A DNA stretch of 64,000 bases from Agrobacterium tumefaciens. GTDB lineage: Bacteria > Pseudomonadota > Alphaproteobacteria > Rhizobiales > Rhizobiaceae. Below the pieces are notes generated by a model, which saw nothing but the letters and a program-made list of their open reading frames with translations, made no database searches and was not told where the DNA came from. The stretch spans positions 2,108,001 through 2,172,000 of the forward strand of contig NZ_CP039888.1 in the NCBI RefSeq assembly GCF_005221325.1, given 5' to 3'. Of the stretch, positions 8,557 to 17,244 are shown piece after piece (within the stretch, counting starts at the first letter, position 1; each line of letters begins with the position of its first letter). Made by a program: the position numbers and the translations under genes.

Positions 8557-10185
8557 TCAGGCATAACGCGCCGCGGCTTCCGCGTGATCGTCCCTTCGCA
8601 GATACCCCCAGAGACCGAGCGCCACGGCGATCGCCAGACCGAGGAACAGGCCGCCCATGCCGCCGGCAATCAGGAAGGTCAGCTTGCCCGGTGGCCAGCT
8701 TCGGGAATTGGGTGCGACCGGCTGCGAAATCACCCGCACATTGGTGGAATCGATCGATTGCTGTTCGGCAAGCTGGCGTGAGCGGGTAAGGTAAGTCTCA
8801 TAGATCGCTGCCGCCGAGCGGGCGTCGCGATCCAGATCGCGCAGCCGCACCTGCGCCTCATTGTCGGTAAAGACATTGGCGCGCTCCGCGACGGCCTTCA
8901 ATCTTAGCGCATCAAGCGATGAACGCGCTTCGGCGACATTGATCTTGGCCGCCTGCAGGATACGCCGCGCCTCGTCCGCCATTCCCTGCTCCAGCATCGC
9001 CCGCTCCGCTCCTGCGGTCGCAAGACGCGGATGGCGTGCGCCATAGGTCAGTGTCATCGCACCGATTTGCTGCTGCAGCGTGCTGTATTGGGCGCGGATG
9101 GTGTTCATCGTCTGGCTGTCGAAGATGGCGTCGCTTTGCGTGCGGTTCTGGGCAATCGCCGCCTCCATCTGCTTCAGGCGGGATTCCTCCTGAATGAGGC
9201 GCTGCTGGGTCGCAAGCACCTGCGCATTCAATTCGCCGGAGGCAAGATTGCTGACGAGCTGGCCATTATTTTCCTGCAGACCATTCTCGCGGCGGAAATC
9301 GGCCACACGCTTTTCGGCGATGGTGACATTCTCGCGCATTTCCTCGAGCCGCTTCTTGAGATCGTCGACGACGCGCTGACTGCTGTCGGAGTTTGTCTGG
9401 AACAGCTCGCTTTCGAAGGCCTTGACGATGGCCTTGGAGACCGTCACCGATTTTTCGGCATCATTGGTCCAGACCGAGAGCGTGACCACGAAGGAGCGCG
9501 GATCACGTTCCGCCGCCACCCGGTCGCCAAGCGAGCGAAGCGCGCCGACCCGGTTGTCATCATCTTCCGGTTTCGATGAAAACATCGCCTTCAGCCGGGC
9601 AAGCGGCGGCGGGCTGATGAATTCAGGATCCTGATCGAGCTTCAGCTCGTCCACCACCCGCGCCAGCACGTTGCGCGACGTGATGGTGCGCAGCTTGCTT
9701 TCTACCTCGAGAATCTGCGTATCCCGTTGCTGGTTGGGCGAAAACACCCCGTCATTGACAACGTTCAGGTTGGAGGGATTAACGACGATATCCGTATAGG
9801 CCTTATAGCGCGGCGGCGTCATGGAGGCGTAAGTGAGAGCGCCGGCAACGCAGAGAACGATCGCCAGCACGATCCAGACGATGCCCCTGCGAAGCCAGAG
9901 GATGACGTCATCCACGCCGATCCTGTCGATATATTTGAGGCCCGGCAGCATGGCGGCAAGGCCTCCATCAGGTGAAGCCGCCCTCACCGGCGTCTTGGCC
10001 GGGGCCGGCTCGGCAGCGGTCGGCGCCGGTTTCGGCTCGAGATACTCCTTCAGCACCGTGCGCTCGAACACCTCGTCCTCATCCACCAGATCGTCCAGCA
10101 GGGAACCATGGGTTCTGGCGGCGGGCGCCGTTTTTTCATCGAGCGGACGTGCCTGCTTATGTCCCGCCTTTTGAAGCCTGTACAT
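8557..10185 (-). CDS. Wzz/GumC-type exopolysaccharide chain-length determinant
   Basis: 542-residue inner-membrane polysaccharide co-polymerase. It has an N-terminal membrane segment after a long cytoplasmic leader (about 115-137, IVWIVLAIVLCVAGALTYAS). A large periplasmic region follows, with long coiled-coil helices (about 280-460). A second membrane segment near the C-terminus (LTFLIAGGMGGLFLGLAIAV) is preceded by the proline-rich VISQPVAPNSRSWPPG. No C-terminal tyrosine kinase domain is present, so any kinase is elsewhere. ATG 10185 (MYRLQKAG) is preferred over the start at 10239. It controls chain length and couples to an outer-membrane exporter not seen here. Confidence 0.87.
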   Translation of the reverse strand: MYRLQKAGHKQARPLDEKTAPAARTHGSLLDDLVDEDEVFERTVLKEYLEPKPAPTAAEPAPAKTPVRAASPDGGLAAMLPGLKYIDRIGVDDVILWLRRGIVWIVLAIVLCVAGALTYASMTPPRYKAYTDIVVNPSNLNVVNDGVFSPNQQRDTQILEVESKLRTITSRNVLARVVDELKLDQDPEFISPPPLARLKAMFSSKPEDDDNRVGALRSLGDRVAAERDPRSFVVTLSVWTNDAEKSVTVSKAIVKAFESELFQTNSDSSQRVVDDLKKRLEEMRENVTIAEKRVADFRRENGLQENNGQLVSNLASGELNAQVLATQQRLIQEESRLKQMEAAIAQNRTQSDAIFDSQTMNTIRAQYSTLQQQIGAMTLTYGARHPRLATAGAERAMLEQGMADEARRILQAAKINVAEARSSLDALRLKAVAERANVFTDNEAQVRLRDLDRDARSAAAIYETYLTRSRQLAEQQSIDSTNVRVISQPVAPNSRSWPPGKLTFLIAGGMGGLFLGLAIAVALGLWGYLRRDDHAEAAARYA

Positions 10186-10442
10186 CAGCCAATCCAACTC
10201 GAACGAACCACAAAAAGGCCGGCAACACAGTATTCCCATCGTCGCCAGAGCCGCTATTGACGGACAAGTTTAAATATGACGGGTGAATTTTAGGTTACCC
10301 GCGCCATTCCCGCCATCATCGCCTATTCGCGGCCACGTTGAAAGGGATGATTGACTTGAATGGATCGATACGGTTCTTTCAACCGTTATATTTTTGAATT
10401 ATCCATTTGACCCTCAAAGATTTTATCGAAACGGAGTTTGGC

Positions 10443-11858
10443 ATGAGCCTGAAATTTGGAACGAGCGGCCTTCGCGGTCTCTCCGTCGATCTGAAAGGAA
10501 AAGCCTCGGCCGTCTATGCCACGGCATTTGCACGGCACCTCCTCAAATCGGGCCAGGCGAAGGCGGGTGATCCCATTCTCGTCGGCCGCGATTTTCGCGA
10601 TTCGAGCCCGGATGTCTCCGCCACCTGCATCGCCGCACTGAAAAAAGCCGGCCTCAAGCCGCTCGACTGCGGCACGGTGCCGACGCCTGCGCTGGCGCTT
10701 TACGGCCTGTCGCTGAAGGCGGGCGCGCTGATGATCACCGGCTCGCATATCCCGGCAGACCGCAACGGCATCAAGTTCTACCGCCCGGACGGCGAAATCG
10801 ACAAGCAGGACGAAACCGCGATCGCGGCCCTTGCAGCCGAAATCGAGGCGGAAGGCATAAGCGATGAGGCGGCAACGGCCGAGGACCACTCCGCCGTCAC
10901 AGCCGAACTTTTCTATGAACGCAACATTGCCCTCCTGCCGGAAAAGGCGCTTTCCGGCCTCAGGATCGGCGTTTACCAGCACAGCACGGTGGCGCGCGAT
11001 CTCTTCGTCGATGTCCTCGCCCATTATGGCGCCGATGTCGTGCCGCTCGGCCGCTCTGAAAGCTTCATCCCTGTCGATACCGAGGCGGTCTCGCCGGAAA
11101 CACTGGCACTTCTCAGAGAATGGTCGCCCGAGCACGGCCTCGACGCCATCGTTTCCGCCGATGGCGACGGCGACCGCCCTTTGCTGACCGATGAAAACGG
11201 CGTGCCGCTGCGCGGCGACCTGATCGGCCTCATCACCGCCAATTTCCTCGATGCGGGCGTCGTCGTCACCCCGGTCACTTCCAATTCGGGTATCGAGGCG
11301 AGCGGCTCCTTTGAAGTCATCCGCACCAAAGTCGGCTCACCCTTCGTGATCGCGGGCATGGCCGAAGCGCTCGCCGCCGGCAAGAACGCCGTCATGGGTT
11401 TCGAGGCCAATGGCGGCCTGCTGACGGCCTCCACCTTCACGCTGAACGGCAGGCCGCTTTCGCCGCTGCCGACGCGTGACAGCTTCCTGCCCATCCTCGC
11501 CGTGCTGCTTCTCTCGGCTGAGCAGAAAAAACCGCTGTCGGAGATCGCCGCCGCCTACAGGCTGCCGGTCGCCGCCGCCGACCGCCTGGAAAACTTTGCC
11601 CAGGAAAAAAGCGCCGCCCTCATGACACATCTGCGCGCCTCCCGCGACAATCTCGATGCCTTCCTCGCCCCCGTTGGCAAGGTCAAGGGGTTGAGCGACA
11701 TCGACGGCCTGCGTGTGGCATTGACCGACGGCAGCACCATCCATTTCCGCCCTTCCGGCAACGCGCCCGAAATGCGCTGCTACGTCGAGGCCGCCAACCA
11801 GGATGAGGCCGAGACGCTGCTGAACAAGGGGCTGGAACTCATCCGGAATTTTGGCTGA
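10443..11858 (+). CDS. Phosphomannomutase/phosphoglucomutase family protein
   Basis: 471-residue alpha-D-phosphohexomutase, interconverting hexose 6- and 1-phosphates for sugar-nucleotide synthesis. The N-terminal FGTSGLRG, the phosphoserine loop MITGSHIPADRNGIKF (active serine in GSH) and the magnesium-binding SADGDGDRP are all visible, as is the C-terminal phosphate-binding RPSGNAPEMRCYVE. ATG 10443 lies six bases after GGAG; an in-frame TTG at 10407 is weaker. It is divergent from the GumC-type gene across about 260 bp, which presumably holds both promoters. A perfect hairpin follows the gene. Confidence 0.92.
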   Translation: MSLKFGTSGLRGLSVDLKGKASAVYATAFARHLLKSGQAKAGDPILVGRDFRDSSPDVSATCIAALKKAGLKPLDCGTVPTPALALYGLSLKAGALMITGSHIPADRNGIKFYRPDGEIDKQDETAIAALAAEIEAEGISDEAATAEDHSAVTAELFYERNIALLPEKALSGLRIGVYQHSTVARDLFVDVLAHYGADVVPLGRSESFIPVDTEAVSPETLALLREWSPEHGLDAIVSADGDGDRPLLTDENGVPLRGDLIGLITANFLDAGVVVTPVTSNSGIEASGSFEVIRTKVGSPFVIAGMAEALAAGKNAVMGFEANGGLLTASTFTLNGRPLSPLPTRDSFLPILAVLLLSAEQKKPLSEIAAAYRLPVAAADRLENFAQEKSAALMTHLRASRDNLDAFLAPVGKVKGLSDIDGLRVALTDGSTIHFRPSGNAPEMRCYVEAANQDEAETLLNKGLELIRNFG

Positions 11859-11874
11859 AAGTAAGCTGCCTGCG

Positions 11875-11905
11875 CCCTCATTCCGGTCTGAAACCGGAAT
11901 GAGGG
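11875..11905 (+). terminator. Hairpin after the phosphohexomutase gene
   Basis: A perfect 13-bp stem (11875-11887 with 11893-11905) closes a five-base loop, 17 bases after the stop codon. Only three T residues follow (GTTTC), so it is either a modest rho-independent terminator or an RNA 3'-end stabiliser. Confidence 0.65.
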
Positions 11906-12010
11906 GTTTCAGCAGTCGGAGCCGCTGTCCCAAATGTCGCATCCCGCCTTTCCCTGTTGCACTCGCTGTCCCGGAAAGCGATAAGGACCGCAGGGTCCAA
12001 GGAGGCGACG

Positions 12011-12412
12011 ATGAGCGGCGAGACCGTTACCCTTTATGAAGCGATTGGTGGCGATGCGACCGTCAGGGCGCTCACCCGGCGCTTTTATGAGTTGATGGAC
12101 ACCCTGCCCGAGGCGGCGCGCTGCCGGGCCATTCATCCGGCCGATCTTTCCGGCAGCGAAAGAAAATTCTACGATTATCTGACGGGATACCTTGGCGGAC
12201 CGCCCGTCTATGTCGAGAAACACGGCCATCCGATGTTGCGGCGACGCCATTTCGTCGCCCCCATCGGCCCCACTGAGCGGGATGAATGGCTGCTGTGTTT
12301 CCGCCGCGCCATGGATGAGACGATCGAGAATGCGAAGCTGCGCGAGATCATCTGGGCGCCGGTTGAGCGGCTGGCCTTTCACATGCAGAACCAGGAAGCG
12401 GATAATCCATGA
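12011..12412 (+). CDS. Group II truncated haemoglobin
   Basis: 133-residue 2-on-2 globin. ATG 12011 follows a very strong ribosome binding site (AAGGAGG). Family features are LYEAIGGDATVRALTRRFYELM (a B10 tyrosine in RFY), RRRHFVAPIG containing the proximal histidine, and the G8 tryptophan in RDEWLLCF. Such globins bind oxygen or NO and are linked to respiration or nitrosative stress. It overlaps the next gene by four bases (ATGA). Confidence 0.88.
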   Translation: MSGETVTLYEAIGGDATVRALTRRFYELMDTLPEAARCRAIHPADLSGSERKFYDYLTGYLGGPPVYVEKHGHPMLRRRHFVAPIGPTERDEWLLCFRRAMDETIENAKLREIIWAPVERLAFHMQNQEADNP

Positions 12413-12774
12413 CCCACGAGAGACTGCGCGCCTTCATTCTGCTGCTGGGTGGCCTCTTGGGCGCTTCAGGCGTCATGCTTGCCGCCGCCGCCACCCATAC
12501 CGGCGAAACCTATATGCTGGGCAATGCCTCGGCCATGGCGCTGGCCCATGCGCCGGTGCTTGTGGCGCTCAATATCGGCGCGGATCGGATCAGAACCGCC
12601 ATTCCGGCGGGCCTGATCCTCGGCCTCGGCACGGCGGTTTTTGTCGGTGATCTCGTCGTCAGACATTTTTCCGGCCACAGCCTGTTCCCCTTTGCCGCAC
12701 CGATGGGCGGCCTCGGCATGATTGGTGGATGGCTGGTGCTCTGCGCCGGCGCGTTCCTGAAGCCGAAAGGCTGA
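12409..12774 (+). CDS. DUF423 family membrane protein
   Basis: 121-residue inner-membrane protein with four predicted helices (about 8-28, 40-56, 63-83, 94-114). The spacing and the small-residue-rich helices (LLLGGLLGASGVMLAAAATH; APMGGLGMIGGWLVL) match DUF423. The function of the family is unknown. It is translationally coupled to the truncated haemoglobin by an ATGA overlap. Confidence 0.82.
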   Translation: MTHERLRAFILLLGGLLGASGVMLAAAATHTGETYMLGNASAMALAHAPVLVALNIGADRIRTAIPAGLILGLGTAVFVGDLVVRHFSGHSLFPFAAPMGGLGMIGGWLVLCAGAFLKPKG

Positions 12775-12780
12775 TCGGCC

Positions 12781-13071
12781 TTAACGTCGCCGCGTCCAGC
12801 GAAACGGCAGGATGTTGCGGCCCTTTTCCGCCGCCTCTCCGAGAGCGAAGGGCGGCGTTTCGCCGGGCTGGCGGGTGCGCAGATGGGGAAAGATCGCCAC
12901 ATTGCCGCCTGCGGTCGTGGCGCGGTTGCGCCTTTGACGTTCGCCGACGATTTCATACATCTCCGTCAGGGCCGGATCGGCAGCCTGTTCGGCCATCTTG
13001 TGCAGTTCCACGCGGCAGGCCTCGTCTGCCGCCGGTTCTTCACCCTTGAAATTATTGCGCTCGTCGCTCAT
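12781..13071 (-). CDS. Hypothetical hydrophilic protein
   Basis: 96-residue soluble protein rich in charged residues (MSDERNNFKGEEPAADEACR...). ATG 13071 is chosen; ATG 13089 is possible. It overlaps the 3' end of the DUF2325 gene by about 20 bases and should be co-transcribed with it. I recognise no domain. Its 3' end faces the DUF423 gene, only 6 bp away. Confidence 0.6.
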   Translation of the reverse strand: MSDERNNFKGEEPAADEACRVELHKMAEQAADPALTEMYEIVGERQRRNRATTAGGNVAIFPHLRTRQPGETPPFALGEAAEKGRNILPFRWTRRR

Positions 13072-13477
13072 CGCTGGGGGTCCGTTCATTCATCGTCTGC
13101 AGCGCCCGCTCCAGACTGGATTTGCTGCCATTGCGCAGCGGAATGAACGTCTTGCCGAATTTCTTGCAACCCGACTTCACCCGCAGACACGCATCGTGGC
13201 TGATACAGTCGATCGGGCAGAACACGCAGTCGACGGAGGGAAGCACGGTATCGATGCGCGAAACCGCCTCACGCAGGCCGCCGTCGTGGTGGATCAGCTC
13301 GGCGCCGAAATTGCTGGCGATCTGGCGAAGATGGGCAACCTGACAGTCACGGCCGCCGACATAAAGAAAGCTTTTCGGACCGGAAAGCTGCTGTTCGGCC
13401 ACGTCCTTTTCAGTTTGTGGCGCGCCCTTGCCCTGCTTGCCGCCGCGTTCGGCCTTCTTCTTTTCCTTGCGTGCCAT
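13052..13477 (-). CDS. DUF2325 domain protein
   Basis: 141-residue protein. A lysine-rich N-terminus (MARKEKKKAERGGKQGKG) is followed by a DUF2325 domain from about residue 35: FLYVGGRDCQVAHLRQIA, then ELIHHDGGL, then the cysteine-rich VDCVFCPIDCISHDACLR and KSGCKK. ATG 13477 is chosen because of the preceding AGGTGAGGG; an open frame extends further upstream but shows no domain. The cysteine pattern suggests metal or nucleic-acid binding. The function is unknown. Confidence 0.75.
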   Translation of the reverse strand: MARKEKKKAERGGKQGKGAPQTEKDVAEQQLSGPKSFLYVGGRDCQVAHLRQIASNFGAELIHHDGGLREAVSRIDTVLPSVDCVFCPIDCISHDACLRVKSGCKKFGKTFIPLRNGSKSSLERALQTMNERTPSDERRAQ

Positions 13478-13640
13478 TCCCTCACCTGCCGGTTGATTTT
13501 TAATACCCCGATATTGGGCCCCGACCTTCGGGATGCCGGCACCATAATAAAGATGAGTTTTGGAGTAAAGTATAAAGGTGATAATTTTCCTCATGTTTAT
13601 GCAGAAAGAATCGATCACCTGTTCGTGAGAGCCCTGGCAT

Positions 13641-14282
13641 TCAGCCGCTGATGCGCAATCCGCCCATGAAAAGCTGCTCCAGATGTCGGGCCGCATCCTC
13701 GAAACGACCGTCGCCACCGTGTCTGTCACCCAGCACGGCGCGCACCTGCACGTCGAAATCCGCATAATGCTGGGTGGTCGACCAGATCGAGAAGATCAGA
13801 TGGTAGGGGTCGCATTTGGCCATCCGCCCGGCCTTCACCCAAGCGCGGATCACCTCGGCCTTTTCATCCACCAGTTGTTTGAGCGGGCCTTTCAGTTCGT
13901 CCTCGATATGCGGCGCGCCCTGCAGGATTTCATTGGCGAAAAGCCGGCTCTCACGCGGAAAATCACGCGACATCTCCAGCTTGCGGCGAATATAGGAGCG
14001 GATCTCGGTCTCGGGATTGCCCTTGGCGTCAAAGGCGCGCAGCGGATCGAGCCACGTATCCAGCACACGTTCGATGAGCGCCCGATGCATCGCTTCCTTG
14101 GTGCGGAAATAATAAAGCACGTTCGGTTTCGACATTCCGGCGGCCTCGGCAATCTGGTCGATGGTGGATCCACGAAACCCATTGGTGGAAAACACATTGA
14201 GCGCGGCCTCGAGAATCGTTTCCTGCTTCTCTTCCTGAATGCGGGTCCGCTTCTGGGTTTTCGCTGCTCGCGGTATGGCCAT
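13641..14282 (-). CDS. rutR: TetR-family regulator, RutR-like
   Basis: 213-residue repressor. The N-terminal helix-turn-helix (about 20-66) reads AALNVFSTNGFRGSTIDQIA, then AAGMSKPNVLYYFRTKEAM. The C-terminal part (RDFPRESRLFANEILQGAP, AKCDPYHLIFSIWSTTQHYA) resembles RutR, the uracil/thymine-responsive regulator. It is divergent from pyrimidine/hydantoin catabolic genes, and a RutR-like operator lies in the shared intergenic region at 14418-14433. The inferred role is control of the divergent operon in response to a pyrimidine. Confidence 0.82.
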   Translation of the reverse strand: MAIPRAAKTQKRTRIQEEKQETILEAALNVFSTNGFRGSTIDQIAEAAGMSKPNVLYYFRTKEAMHRALIERVLDTWLDPLRAFDAKGNPETEIRSYIRRKLEMSRDFPRESRLFANEILQGAPHIEDELKGPLKQLVDEKAEVIRAWVKAGRMAKCDPYHLIFSIWSTTQHYADFDVQVRAVLGDRHGGDGRFEDAARHLEQLFMGGLRISG

Positions 14283-14417
14283 TCTCTGCTCTCTGTTTCT
14301 TTTCGGTGCAATTGCCGCTACAGTATGCTTAAAAAATCATCGCCGCGTACAGTTTAGGCAAAATTAGTGCGATTCGTCACGAAAATCTCTTGCTGACGCC
14401 ATCGCGAATTTGCAATG

Positions 14418-14433
14418 TTTACCAGCCGGTCAA
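14418..14433. promoter_or_regulatory. Candidate RutR-type operator
   Basis: TTTACCAGCCGGTCAA matches the established RutR consensus TTGACCA-N2-TGGTCAA at 12 of 14 fixed positions. It lies in the divergent promoter region between the rutR-like gene and the amidohydrolase gene, about 110 bp upstream of the latter's ATG. Confidence 0.6.
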
Positions 14434-14542
14434 TTTATCCACCATCGCCATCTTTAGGCAATGGCTGTTATCTTAGCCGGCAAAAACGGGAACGGCACAA
14501 GCTTTGCTTTGATAAAAACAAAACAGGTGAGGACGACATTTC

Positions 14543-15790
14543 ATGGCGGCGGGTAAGAACTTGACGGTCAATGGCGACCGTCTATGGGACAGTCTGATGG
14601 ACATGGCGAAAATCGGCCCCGGCGTCGCCGGCGGCAATAATCGCCGCACGCTGACGGACGAGGATGCCGAGGGCCGCCGGCTCTTCCAGCGCTGGTGCGA
14701 GGCGGCCGGCCTGACGATGGGCGTCGACCGCATGGGCACCATGTTCGCCATCCGCGCGGGCGAGGACCCGGACGCGCTTCCCGTCTATATCGGCAGCCAT
14801 CTCGATACCCAGCCTACGGGTGGCAAATATGATGGCGTGCTTGGCGTGCTTGCCGGTCTGGAGGTCGTGCGCAGCCTTAATGATCTCAACATCAAAACCA
14901 AACACCCTGTTGTCGTCACCAACTGGGCGAATGAAGAAGGCGCGCGCTTTGCCCCTGCCATGCTGGCATCAGGCGTCTTCGCCGGCATTCACGATCTCGA
15001 TTACGCCTATAGCCGCACCGACACCGACGGCAAGACCTATGGCGAGGAGCTGAAGCGCATCGGCTGGCTGGGCGAAGAAGAGGTCGGCGCGCGCAAGATG
15101 CACGCCTACTTCGAATATCACATCGAGCAGGGCCCGATTCTGGAGGCGGAAGGCAAACAGATCGGCGTCGTCACCCATTGCCAGGGCCTGTGGTGGCTGG
15201 AGGTGACGCTGACCGGCAAGGAAGCCCACACCGGCTCCACGCCCATGGCCATGCGCGTCAATGCCGGCCTTGCTGCCGCCCGTATCCTTGAAAAAGTGCA
15301 GGAAGTGGCGATGGCCCACCAACCGGGTGCGGTCGCCGGCGTCGGCCAGATGATCTTCACGCCCAATTCCCGCAACGTGCTGCCCGGCAAGGTGGTCTTC
15401 ACCATCGACCTTCGCACGCCGTCTCAGGCGAAACTGGACAGCATGCGCGCCATTTTCGAACGCGAGGTGCCTAAAATCGCCGAAGAACTCGGCGTCGGCT
15501 GCTCAATCGAAGCCATCGGCCATTTCGATCCCGTCACCTTCGATCCGGTTCTGGTCGGGCGCGTGCGCTCTGCCGCCGAAAGACTGGGTTACAGCCACAT
15601 GGACATCATCTCCGGCGCCGGCCACGATGCCTGCTGGACCGCAAGGGTCGCTCCGTCAACCATGATCTTCTGCCCCTGCGTAGACGGGCTTTCCCACAAC
15701 GAAGCGGAAGAGATTTCGCCGGATTGGGCCGCCGCCGGCTGCGATGTGCTGCTGCATGCGGTGCTGGAGACTGCGGAGATCGTCGAATGA
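14543..15790 (+). CDS. Zn-dependent N-carbamoyl amidohydrolase (beta-ureidopropionase/allantoate amidohydrolase family)
   Basis: 415-residue M20-type amidase that hydrolyses N-carbamoyl amino acids, releasing CO2 and ammonia. ATG 14543 follows AGGTGAGG. Metal-site motifs are IGSHLDTQPTGGKYDG (His, Asp), NWANEEGARF (Glu-Glu) and YHIEQGPILE (His); a further histidine lies in GAGHDACW near the C-terminus. With the adjacent dihydropyrimidinase, the most likely substrate is N-carbamoyl-beta-alanine or N-carbamoyl-beta-aminoisobutyrate, the third step of reductive pyrimidine degradation. N-carbamoyl-L-amino acids from hydantoins are the alternative. It overlaps the next gene by four bases. Confidence 0.88.
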   Translation: MAAGKNLTVNGDRLWDSLMDMAKIGPGVAGGNNRRTLTDEDAEGRRLFQRWCEAAGLTMGVDRMGTMFAIRAGEDPDALPVYIGSHLDTQPTGGKYDGVLGVLAGLEVVRSLNDLNIKTKHPVVVTNWANEEGARFAPAMLASGVFAGIHDLDYAYSRTDTDGKTYGEELKRIGWLGEEEVGARKMHAYFEYHIEQGPILEAEGKQIGVVTHCQGLWWLEVTLTGKEAHTGSTPMAMRVNAGLAAARILEKVQEVAMAHQPGAVAGVGQMIFTPNSRNVLPGKVVFTIDLRTPSQAKLDSMRAIFEREVPKIAEELGVGCSIEAIGHFDPVTFDPVLVGRVRSAAERLGYSHMDIISGAGHDACWTARVAPSTMIFCPCVDGLSHNEAEEISPDWAAAGCDVLLHAVLETAEIVE

Positions 15791-17244
15791 CCGCCACCAT
15801 CATCAAAAATGGCACCATCGTCACCGCCGACCTCACCTACAAGGCTGATGTGAAAATCGAAGGCGGCAAAATCACCGAGATCGGACCTGATCTCACCGGC
15901 GGCACTGTGCTGGATGCGAGCGGATGTTACGTCATGCCAGGCGGCATCGATCCGCATGTGCATCTGGAAATGCCCTTCATGGGCACCTATTCCGCCGATG
16001 ATTTCGAGAGCGGCACGCGCGCAGCACTTGCCGGCGGCACCACCATGGTGGTGGATTTCTGCCTGCCGGAGCCCGGCCAGTCGCTTCTCGAGGCCCTCAC
16101 CCGGTGGGACAACAAGGCGACGCGGGCCAATTGCGATTATTCCTTCCACATGGCGGTCACCTGGTGGGGCGAGCAGGTCTTCGATGAGATGAAGACGGTG
16201 GTCCAGCAGAAAGGCATCAACTCCTTCAAGCACTTCATGGCCTATAAGGGCGCGCTGATGGTGAATGATGACGAGATGTTCGCCTCCTTCTCGCGCTGCG
16301 CCGAACTGGGCGCCATTCCCTTCGTGCATGCGGAAAACGGCGATATCGTCGCGCAGATGCAGGAAAAACTGATGGCGGAAGGCAATATCGGGCCAGAGGC
16401 GCATGCCTATTCCCGGCCGCCCTCTGTGGAGGGCGAGGCCACCAACCGCGCCATCATCATCGCCGATATGGCCGGCGCCCCGCTTTATGTCGTCCACACC
16501 TCCTGCGAGCAGGCGCATGAAGCGATCCGCCGCGCGCGTCAGAATGGCATGCGCGTCTATGGCGAACCGCTGATCCAGCACCTGATCCTCGATGAAAGCG
16601 AATATGCCAATCCCGACTGGGATCACGCCGCCCGCCGGGTCATGTCGCCGCCCTTCCGCAACCGGCAGCATCAGGACAGCCTGTGGGCGGGTCTCGCTTC
16701 CGGCTCGCTGCAATGCGTGGCGACCGACCATTGCGCCTTCACCACCGAACAGAAACGCTTCGGTGTCAGTGATTTCCGAAAGATTCCGAACGGCACCGGG
16801 GGGCTGGAAGATCGCATGCCGCTGCTCTGGACCCATGGCGTGGCGACCGGCCGGCTGACGATGAATGAATTCGTCGCCGTCACCTCCACCAACATCGCCA
16901 AGATTCTCAACATCTACCCCAGAAAGGGCGCGATCCTCGTCGGCAGCGATGCGGATATCGTCGTCTGGGACCCGGCGCTGACGAAGACCATCAGTGCTGC
17001 AAGCCAGCAATCGGCCATCGATTACAACGTGTTCGAAGGACAGAAAGTGAAGGGCCTGCCGCGCTACACCCTGTCGCGTGGCCTCGTCAGTGTCGAGGAG
17101 ACTACCATCGAGACACAGGAAGGCCATGGTCGGTTCGTGGCCCGTGATCCCTATCCCGCCGTCAGCCAGGCGCTTTCCACCTGGAAGGAACTCGTTTCGC
17201 CGCGCAAGGTGGAGCGCAGCGGCATCCCGGCATCTGGCGTATGA
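15787..17244 (+). CDS. Dihydropyrimidinase / hydantoinase
   Basis: 485-residue cyclic amidohydrolase that opens dihydropyrimidine or hydantoin rings. Binuclear metal-site motifs are GGIDPHVHLEMP, the carbamylated lysine in KHFMAYKGAL, VHAENGD, VVHTS and VATDHCAF. ATG 15787 overlaps the upstream stop (ATGA), so the ring-opening and decarbamoylating enzymes are translationally coupled. Length fits the D-hydantoinase/dihydropyrimidinase family. No dihydropyrimidine dehydrogenase genes are in the window, so imported dihydropyrimidines or hydantoins, or a dehydrogenase elsewhere, must be assumed. Confidence 0.93.
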   Translation: MTATIIKNGTIVTADLTYKADVKIEGGKITEIGPDLTGGTVLDASGCYVMPGGIDPHVHLEMPFMGTYSADDFESGTRAALAGGTTMVVDFCLPEPGQSLLEALTRWDNKATRANCDYSFHMAVTWWGEQVFDEMKTVVQQKGINSFKHFMAYKGALMVNDDEMFASFSRCAELGAIPFVHAENGDIVAQMQEKLMAEGNIGPEAHAYSRPPSVEGEATNRAIIIADMAGAPLYVVHTSCEQAHEAIRRARQNGMRVYGEPLIQHLILDESEYANPDWDHAARRVMSPPFRNRQHQDSLWAGLASGSLQCVATDHCAFTTEQKRFGVSDFRKIPNGTGGLEDRMPLLWTHGVATGRLTMNEFVAVTSTNIAKILNIYPRKGAILVGSDADIVVWDPALTKTISAASQQSAIDYNVFEGQKVKGLPRYTLSRGLVSVEETTIETQEGHGRFVARDPYPAVSQALSTWKELVSPRKVERSGIPASGV

